DNA from: Gnetum montanum
Lineage: Eukaryota; Streptophyta; Gnetopsida; Gnetales; Gnetaceae
Length of the DNA stretch: 39,107 nt
Assembly (NCBI GenBank): GCA_015680685.1
Contig: MNCI01023467.1
Coordinates: forward strand, 7,190-46,296
Reading direction: 5' to 3'
The notes under the pieces are model-generated. The model worked only from the letters and a program-made list of their open reading frames with translations. It did no database searches and was not told the DNA's origin. A program made the translations under genes and the position numbers. Shown one piece after another: positions 25,401-34,400 of this stretch; position 1 is the stretch's first letter; each line of letters begins with the position of its first letter.

Positions 25401-28400
25401 CTAAATAAGTGTCGTTGTCTGTCCCAGAGTGACTCCCAGCACTTGCATAATATGCCTCCTAATGCACACCCTCGGTATTCATTAGATACAGTGTCAACTT
25501 TGCCCTATTAATTTCAAGTCCGATCTCCCAGGCCATTCTGTGCAAAGCTTTGTCCATTGCCATTGCTTGTGGAACTGATGCCATAGTAAAAAGAATGGTG
25601 TCGTTGACATAATGTTCTACCAGGCAATCCACCCCATCAATTCGTAATCCATGAACCCCTTCCATCTAGCAGTAAGTTTGCAGAGTATCCATAACCAAGA
25701 TGAACAAGTATGGAGATAGAGGGTTCCTTTGTCAAAGGCCCCTACCCGGTGAGGAAAAACCCCAACTTTTACTCTCAAGATCAAAAGAATAAGCTGCAGA
25801 CGATTGAATATGGATACACAGATTGACAAAGTTAGGGCAAAAACCTTTGCATGTCATTACTTCCCTCAATACATCCCAACTAACAATGTTGTAGGCTTTA
25901 GCAATATCCAACTTGAAATAGAGGCCAAGGTAACGAGTTATTCTAAGGGAGTGCAAGATTTCTCAAAATAGAATGACCTGGTCCTACAAAAATCAACCAC
26001 TAATGAAACCTGCTTGGTTGTTTTGCACCATTGCCAGCATGAAAGGACCCAAACTCTATCGATGTGGGACATGACCCAATCACTACCTTGTCGCCGGTTG
26101 TTCCATGTGAAAAGGCAACCCCCAATATCCATATTTGCCAAATCATATTGCTAGAGGAATGACATTAATTGCTCACTACCTAGAGGAGGAGCAAGGTCAC
26201 CCCTCATCTTTTCCCACGCATGCTATCATTGATTGAAATCCCCAACTAGGATCCATCACTGTCGGCCAGGAATGATGCTAGCAATCCATTGGAGCTTTAT
26301 TAGTCATCCTTCCCAGTCTTGAGTCCCATAGTAGTGAGAGAATGGCCAAACCACCCAACCTACCATGACTTGCCACCAGGTGATGCTGCCACCTGACCCA
26401 ATGTAGTAGCTGGGATTCCCTTTGCTGCAACTTTGTTTCTTGCAAACACACCACATCACATTGTTCTCTATGCACAATATCCTTCAAAATTTGTTGTTTA
26501 TAGGGGGTACCTTGACCCCTGCAATTCCAAGACATGATCTTCATGGTCTACTTGTAGACTGCTTCTTGTAGACATCTTTCAATGTCAATTGTATTCCCAA
26601 ATCCATTTCCAATTGTGTCTGCCTGTTGCAGACTAGTGGTGTAGGTGGTCAGCCACTCTTCCCCAAATTAGCAGAAACCTTGAAGCCCCCGCCCGTCTCA
26701 GGCATAGGCATCCCCACATCCATAGAGTTCTTAGGCCCTCCGTTTGTCTTAACAGATGGAAGGGGTACCTCCCTCCTGTTGGGTTTTGTTGAGCCATGCA
26801 CAATTGACACCCACCCCCAAGTGGGGATAGGTCTGTCCCACTAGCAAGAGAGTCTGGGGGCAGAGAGAAACCCTTGTCTGGAGAAATTCTAGGACTCGTT
26901 GTTGGCAATGTCCTTGAACCCCTCACCAAACTCACACTGTCATGTTGGCCCCTAGAATTTGCAATATTGGAAACTTGTTGAGACTCACTGGCCCTTTGTT
27001 GTTGGTTCTATGCTAGTCTTGAGTCCAAGCACCTTTTGGTTTCCCTATGGCCACAACACTGAACTTTTTTCCACCCATCCTTGTTAGCAAGGGGGCACTC
27101 TTAGCACCCGTTGTAGCCCTACATGCGATTGCAAGATGGCAAGGATTCTTGCAGACCATACAATGGTGATAGGCAACAAGCATTACTTGATCTGTAACTT
27201 CCAAGAGACTCTCATACTCCACTTGAATATGCTCCTCCGTAGATGGAAGATCGAGAATGATCTCTTTGACAAGATTCTTTGGTGAAAGGGATTGCCATAC
27301 ACAGAATCGAGCAAAACCCATACGTTCCATCGAAGAAGTGTACTTATCTAGGGTGATGAATTTGCCAAAGAAAGCTGACAGTGACTTTAGAAGATTTGGT
27401 GTCCAAAGCTCCCAAGGAACACCAGACACCCTAATCCAAACCGACACTTGGGAGAAAAGGTTAGAGTCCCTATGCACCCTTGGCCGCCATAGCATCAAGG
27501 CTAGACCTTTGGTGCCAAAGAACCATGGCCTACCTAGGAGCACTTGGTCCCTATCATCAACATTTCGAAACACGAAGAGAAGGAGGTCTTTCTTGAGGCT
27601 CTGCACTTCGACATTTCCACATTTCCCAGATTCTAGGTGGCTGCAACCCACTTCCAAATAAGTTCTAGCTTGGGACATGCACCACTTGACACAAAACGAC
27701 CAACAAGGCTGTGCTTCACCGTATTAATGCCCTTCAAAGGAAGTTGTGGAACCTCCAATCTTAGAGATCTCACAGCCCAGGAGGCCTTCCCGAAAACAGT
27801 AGGCACCCCCTTCATGCTGCCAAATCCCACGGAAACCCAAGCTACCAAGGCGGCCCCCCACTAGGGCCCTCCAACTGAGCACCTGAACCTTGCCTCCTTA
27901 GCTCCTCACCAGACCTAGAGGCCGTCACCCCTTGCACCTCACCGCTTATGCTGGCATTGGAGCAAACAAGCCCCATGCAGTTTCCCACTCCCTCGACATC
28001 CCTTACCCCTTGGTATGTTTTTGATTTAAATCATCAATGCCTTCTATTCTTTCTTTCTTTTACTTACATAAGTGCCCTTGTTTTAAAAGCTTTCCTCCAC
28101 ACATTAATCTTATTGTCGGAAAAGTATTTTGGTTTATAGTTAACATCACCTTATTTGGTAAGAAAAACATTAGTGGGTGTTATTGTGCATATTTTATAAC
28201 ATTAATTACTATTTGATATCTGCCATTAGACTTATTAATATCATGAGAATCTTTTCTTTTGATATATGTGCCCTTTATTTTCTACTGCCAATGTAGGTGA
28301 TATCTTTATTGTTTTGGAAGTGTATAAACTAATTAAGTTCTCATAATAATCATGTAGCTGGCACAACGAACATTCATGGAAGCATTGGGAGATGGTATAT

Positions 28401-31400
28401 GGATTCACATAGTTAGTGGAAAAATTCGTTGCCCAACTGTAGATTGCACAATGTATTCTTCCCATTTCAGGGACATGGAGATTTTCACTCAGCTGGAGCA
28501 AAGTGGAGCTGTTACAAAGCTACCTTGGCGGAAAGTAACCACACTCTTCAATTTAGCCAGATTATTTGAACAAGTAAATGACACTGAAAAGGCAAGCCTA
28601 CTGTATCGGTTGATTTTATTCAAGGTAACCTTTTTAAATAAATCTATATGGTAGGTGTTATTAAGTTATAGCTTTATGTCTTTACTGAATTCATTTGAAA
28701 TGACAATGTCACTATATACATCAATAGTTCTTTCTCATGTATGCCTTGTGCATGGCCAGTTTCGCAATTACGTTGATGCATATCTTCGACTAGCAGCTAT
28801 AGCCTTTGCTCGCAATAATATTCAGCAAAGTTTAGAACTGGTATGTGTATTAGGATAACTTTTTAACTGATAACCGTTATGTAATTGTTATTGTAAATGG
28901 AGCATTGATTCTTTGTTTACTGAATTGGAAATAACTTGTTTGCTTAAGGCATGGTTGATATGTGGTCATTTCAGGTAAAAGATGCCCTGAAAGTTGATGA
29001 AAGCTCCCTTGATGCATTATCTATGCTTGGAAATCTGGAGATAAAAGCAGGAGACTTGCTTAAAGGAAAAGAGACGTTCAAAGTTGTGCATGAAGCAACT
29101 GGTGGAAAAGATTCTTTTGCTGCTCTCTCTCTTGTGAGAAGATAATTAATTTTTCTTGCGTATCTATATGGATCATTTTTTCATCTACCTCAAGTTCTTT
29201 CTAGACTTGCATTCAGTCTTTTGTTTTAACCAGGGTAATTGGAACTATTCTCTTGGGGTTCGGTATGATGTGAAGTCTCCGGCTAAAGAGGCTCAATATT
29301 TTGATAAGTGTAAAGAAATGTATTACAATGTAAGTTTATCTCTATCTTTTGTTAATTTTTTGAACCAAACATTTATATTTAGTTTTGCAGTTATTTCTGG
29401 CTTTGTAATGATCAATTTTTTGTCTCAAATTGACAAGCATATAGAGTAGGATATAATTGGATGAGCTGCCGATAAAATATAGGAAATCAGAAAATTTAAC
29501 TTGCTCTTAAAAATTGTAATGTGTTTGGAGAATGAAGAAACTAGTAAGTCTTTTGAACTAGAAACAAAAAGCACCGAATGGACTAATAGCATAGAAATTC
29601 AAGAAAATCTGCTGTGGAAGCAATTGCTGTTAGGATATTGCAGGAGGCTCTTGGAAGCAATGAAAATAAAGCTTGTTTCCAGAAACATTAACAATGACCT
29701 CACGTATTAATAAAAAATGATGGTTTATCCTTCTTAAATTAAGAGGCACAAGGTTAGAATCCTTGAAATGCAATTCACAATTACATTAAAATAATGAAAT
29801 GCCAGTTAGGAAATAAAATACATACTAATTTGGAAAAAACCATGGAATAAGGTGAATGGGGGTTACACAAGTTGTACAAATTATCTGAGTGTTCATTAAA
29901 AGGGGTAGTTAAGAGGACCAAAGAAATTCCATTCTGATGATGATAAACAACATCTTTGCTAGGCTTCTGTGAACAAGAAAACCTTTGAGATTAGGCCAAG
30001 GAAATTTGGGTATATTCACTTTTACATATAAGCTGTCATTAGAAATATTTAACTATTTACCTTGTATTACATTATAGAAATATTTACCGTCAGAGAAATA
30101 ATGAGGTGTTAGGCTAGTGGTAAGAGTCTTAACATAGTGAACCCAGGTCACAGTTTCAATTCCAGTGGGCAACATTAAGTTAGAGACAAAATCTTTAAAA
30201 TGGATCTCTGAAAATGTTATCATGCAATAGATCCAATAGGGTTGTAGTAAATGTAATTAAGTGCCTTCAGTTTCAGTTTGACAATTTACTATTCAGAAGT
30301 CATGGGATTGGTTTATGAACCTTAACATACAGAAGAATTACTAGCTGGCATAGATATAGGAAGAAGTCATACTATAACTCTATGATAGCAGTAAAGGTGC
30401 TTTGCAATTTAATAGTAGCATTTGTGTAAGGAAAGTTCTTCCTTTGCCATCTGCAAATGATGAAGAATTTTTATAGCAGAGTTAGAGAAATTAATGCAAA
30501 TGATGCTGAATATTCTCTTTTCAGTTTTTTATAGATCTTGTTTGGTGATGACAAACAACGGTTATGGTGCAATTGTAGAAGATAGGTCTCTTGATCCTTT
30601 GGCTAGAGAAACTGTTTAATTTAGTAATAAAATAAACCAAACTAGTCAGAGATAGAGAACACCTGTGATTTTCAACAATTTTGCCAAAATAAAGGTGTGC
30701 AAGGCTTTGAGCATTATGAATACATAACTGTTGTACTTCTGGCTTGCTTAGCAAAAGTACTTTCATTGATTCAAATTATAAGAAAGAGAAACAAGGTACA
30801 CATTTTGCTTGTATTTTGTTAACAATTCTATTCAAGAATACACTTTGCTAGGTTTGTCCAGGCTGTTAAATGTCATTACAAATTTTGTTAAAAAGAATCA
30901 AACCAATTGAAAAGAAATCATGCATGTATTATTCAGATCATCCTTTCTTGTTCAAATGATGCTACTTTTTCATTCTTTGTTTCCAAGAATATTGTCTGTC
31001 ATCCTTCTATTTGGAAATGGACTTTTTGCTGCTGCCCAAGTTCTTTCAGTCATGTTTATATGAACACCTGTAACTGGGTCTTTGCAAAAGAACCCATGAT
31101 TTATTATCTGTTCAAATTGAAGTTTCCAAGGGTGCTTCATGTGTATCTGAATATACAGTTGATCCCAAGGGACTTTATTCTATGTTTCTTACCATTTTTT
31201 GTCTGTCCGTTGTAAACCTTTACATGAACATGAATTTCATTGAAAAAACCATTCTCTCTTAATGTTTCTTCTCCTATTCTCCTTGCAGTTCAGAAGCTAT
31301 AATTTTTGTCTGGCCATCTGTCATTTAAAAGCTGGGTTGAGGTCCTTTGTCTCTGGAAAAAACCAGGAGTTTCATTTTGATGTTTGAACTTCTTTACATG

Positions 31401-34400
31401 CTGTATTTATGTTGAGACTTTTTGCTAATAATCGGAGATGAGTGACTATATACTTCAACGTGCTTTATTTATCATTGATTTTTTCTAAATTAAGCTTGGT
31501 TTTGTTACTTATATTTCAGAGGTTTGCAAAATTACTATGCAGGTATTGAATCAAAAACCAGGTAATTTTTATGCTGCAAATGGTGCAGCTATTTTGCTAG
31601 CTGAAAAGGGCCTTTTTGACGTTGCCAAGGATATCTTCATACAGGTTATTGTAAAGCATTGGATTTTTCAGAGGATTTGTATTCAGATTATTATGGTTTT
31701 TGTGAAAATGTACTTCTGTCTTCCAGGTTCAAGAAGCTGCAGCTGGAAATGTGTTTGTACAGATGCCAGATGTGTGGGTTAACTTGGCTCATGTCTATCT
31801 TGCTCAAGGGCAGTTTGCTTTAGCAGTGAAAATGGTAAAATGCAAATACTCAACCTAGCATTTCTTGTTAAATATAATTATTTGATGTCGTTTTTTAAGT
31901 CTAAAATAACATTTGTTTCATAATAATGCAGTATCAAAACTGTTTAAGGAAATTTTACTATGGCACCGACACCAATGTGTTGCTGTATATGGCTCGAACA
32001 CAATATGATGCTGAAATGTGGCAAGAATCTAAAAGAACCTTGCTTAGAGCAATACATTTGGCACCCTCAAATTATCTATTAAGGTTTGATGTTGCCATTG
32101 TGATGCAAAAGTTTTCTGAAGTTACTCTTAAGAAGCAAAAGCGTACCGCTGATGAGGTATGTTTCACTTATCTAACTGGTCGGTTACTAATATTATTTTT
32201 GATTTCTAAGAAGGGTGTAAACTCTTAGTCTCGCATAAACATGCAGCATTGTTTATTAATGCACCATTGTTATAATGGAGATCAAACTTTTAACTTAGGA
32301 GCAGTTTGTAAGTTTACTAATAAAAAACTTTGCTCTCATCACTTGCATCTAAATCATGTCCTCATTTATAGCCCTCCATGGTAGCCTTTGTGAATAGTGC
32401 ATACTAAAATAATTCAAACTTTTTAATGTCCAAGATTAAAATGTTCATATTTCCACTTCCTTTGTGGATCTTGACAAAGAAAATCACACATTAATCTTTT
32501 TATTACTTTTTGAGGAGACTCTCCAACAGTATATGAACTGAACTGAACTGTTTTTATTGCTTTTTGAACAGTGCTTATATATTCTGACATAACCCATTGG
32601 GATCAAACTTGTGACCTGTAGGATGAAGTCACAAACCTTAAATTGGCAAGTTACATCTAATTAATATATAAAGGAAGATATTGTATTTATCTTTAATTTT
32701 TCAGAAAAAATTTTAAAAGTTTTGTCACCATGTAAAATTCACAGCTATTAGCCTGTATTGGAATACCAATTCATCCTAATGGAAAAATTATGTGTGATGA
32801 TTTCATGTGTTAAACGGAAAGTAACAAGAAAACAATTACAATTGATTGATTTTCAAGGCATAGTCCCTAATTAATGTGTTTCAATTCATTTAGTTTATCT
32901 GTAAAAATGCCAAAGAATGTATGTGAAAATAGTCAGGCCTTACATTGATATTAATGTTAAATTTGAAAGCTTTCACATTGTTTCTATCCTGGAATAATAT
33001 TATGACTTTGTCATATCTTTGTTATATAGTAGCTAGTAAATATTTGGACAGATTAAGGTTTACATAGATAACTGTTTCCATAGATTCCATCTGATTCTTG
33101 AATCATATGCCTTTGAAAAGTGAGTAAAGCATGTAAATCTCCATTTTCATTTTTTATTTTTTTGCTTCTTTTAGGGACCACCACTTGGAGTGATGGTAGG
33201 GTGTTTGTTTCTCAATTTGTAAGACTTGGGTTTGAGCCGGCGCACAACCACTTGAAAAAGATTAGACATTCACTCATCCACTGAACCTCCCAGGACCATG
33301 CCTTGGTAGTGTGAGCATTGAGCCTCTGAGTGATTATCCCTTTTTTTTTTTTGCTTCTTTTGTGCAGTGCCACAAGCTTACCATGTTCAATTTTCTTGTG
33401 ATTACAGCACAATCCTACATGTTAAAGTGTCCAAACATTATTTTCTTCCCATTCTCTAAGCTTTTTCTCATTGATAATATAGGACTGTTTTTTGAAAGAG
33501 CAATTCTACTTTGCTGATTTTCCATCACTTGTTTTAGCTGTTTCTAAACCTTTATTCAGCCTTTCCCATATTTCTTCCAAAACTTGTAAATGACCATATT
33601 TATGTTGCTTTGCATCTTTTGTTTTTCCGTATGGTAATCTCTTAATGCCTTTTTAAAAATTCATCCATAGCTAATTGGATCAAACTGGGAATAATCTCAA
33701 CGCTTTAATTGATATAATCTAAAAAAAGTAAAAAAAATATTATTGCTTGACCCTAATGATTGTTGTGGTCTCAAGTATTTCACAAAGTCTAGACATCACA
33801 TTCCAGAATATTACTAATATTTTGTTTTCCTATCTCTGCTAGATCAAATGGAATTAAAGTGTTTTAAACCTGGTGGCATTTTCTTAGGATTTCAAATGTT
33901 TTTAATCTTCAGCTTTCAAGAATACATCTGAATTATCAACAATCTGCACATCTATAATAAGCTGATATAATTCTTTGATCATCATCCTAATATTTTAAGA
34001 AACATAATTAAAATTAAAGATAATGTAGGGTTTCCTTGTTTTAGTCTTTGCCACCGTCAACTCTACGTTGGGCTTCCCTATTAAGTAAAGTTGAGAATGA
34101 TAGAGTCCCGTAAACCTATAACGTTCCCTGATCATTAAGGAAATGCATATTTGAAGACTTTGTATATTGGCTTTCGGATTATGTCATTTTGCAATGTAAT
34201 GTCTGTGCTTTAAGCCAAAGTTAAAATTGTCTAACCAAATTACTCAAAATTAATATTGGTTGTGGTGGATACCTGTTTCTTATCAAGTTTTTTTTTTTTT
34301 TTTTTTTGGGAATCCTTATATTTACATATTTAGGTTTTAGGTTTCATAAAAGTAGAACTTCTTGTTTTGATAGTGCTTTTATGCAGGTTCGTCAAGCAGT

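Larger units (their letters stand above)
25085..28010 (-). mobile_element. Degenerate L1-type LINE in CTR9 intron 13, antisense to the gene
   Basis: On the minus strand the order is an ORF1-type protein with DUF4283-like and zinc-knuckle parts (27848-27013), a linker, an AP endonuclease (26544-26046) and a reverse transcriptase (25956-25090). Short T runs on the + strand (about 25013-25040) may mark the old poly(A) end. Boundaries are judged from the GC-content change and domain limits. The gap between endonuclease and reverse transcriptase is much too short, so a large internal deletion has occurred. Stops and frameshifts show it is dead. Confidence 0.9.
23686..28357 (+). other. CTR9 intron 13, GC-AG type, hosts a LINE
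   Basis: 4,672 bp. The donor is GAG|GCAAGT, the standard strong context for GC donors, and the acceptor is CATGTAG. It carries a sense SINE-like copy (about 24655-24770) and a degenerate antisense LINE (about 25085-28010), whose higher GC content stands out from the flanks. Confidence 0.88.
32157..34386 (+). other. CTR9 intron 20
   Basis: 2,230 bp. It has an antisense SINE-like fragment (about 32570-32660), a sense copy of a second SINE-like family (about 33165-33320) and a 20-nt T run at 34288-34307, about 80 bp before the acceptor. Confidence 0.82.

Noticed and set aside
27257-27661. 134-codon plus-strand ORF
   Set aside because: It is the complement of the LINE ORF1 open frame, which has clear DUF4283-like and zinc-knuckle features.
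29501-29710. 69-codon ORF in intron 17 as an extra CTR9 exon
   Set aside because: The flanking exons already join in frame with conserved sequence on both sides, and the ORF has no TPR character or suitable splice sites.
34288-34307. T run as the tail of an antisense retroposon
   Set aside because: No adjacent element could be identified; it may simply be a simple repeat upstream of the exon 21 acceptor.
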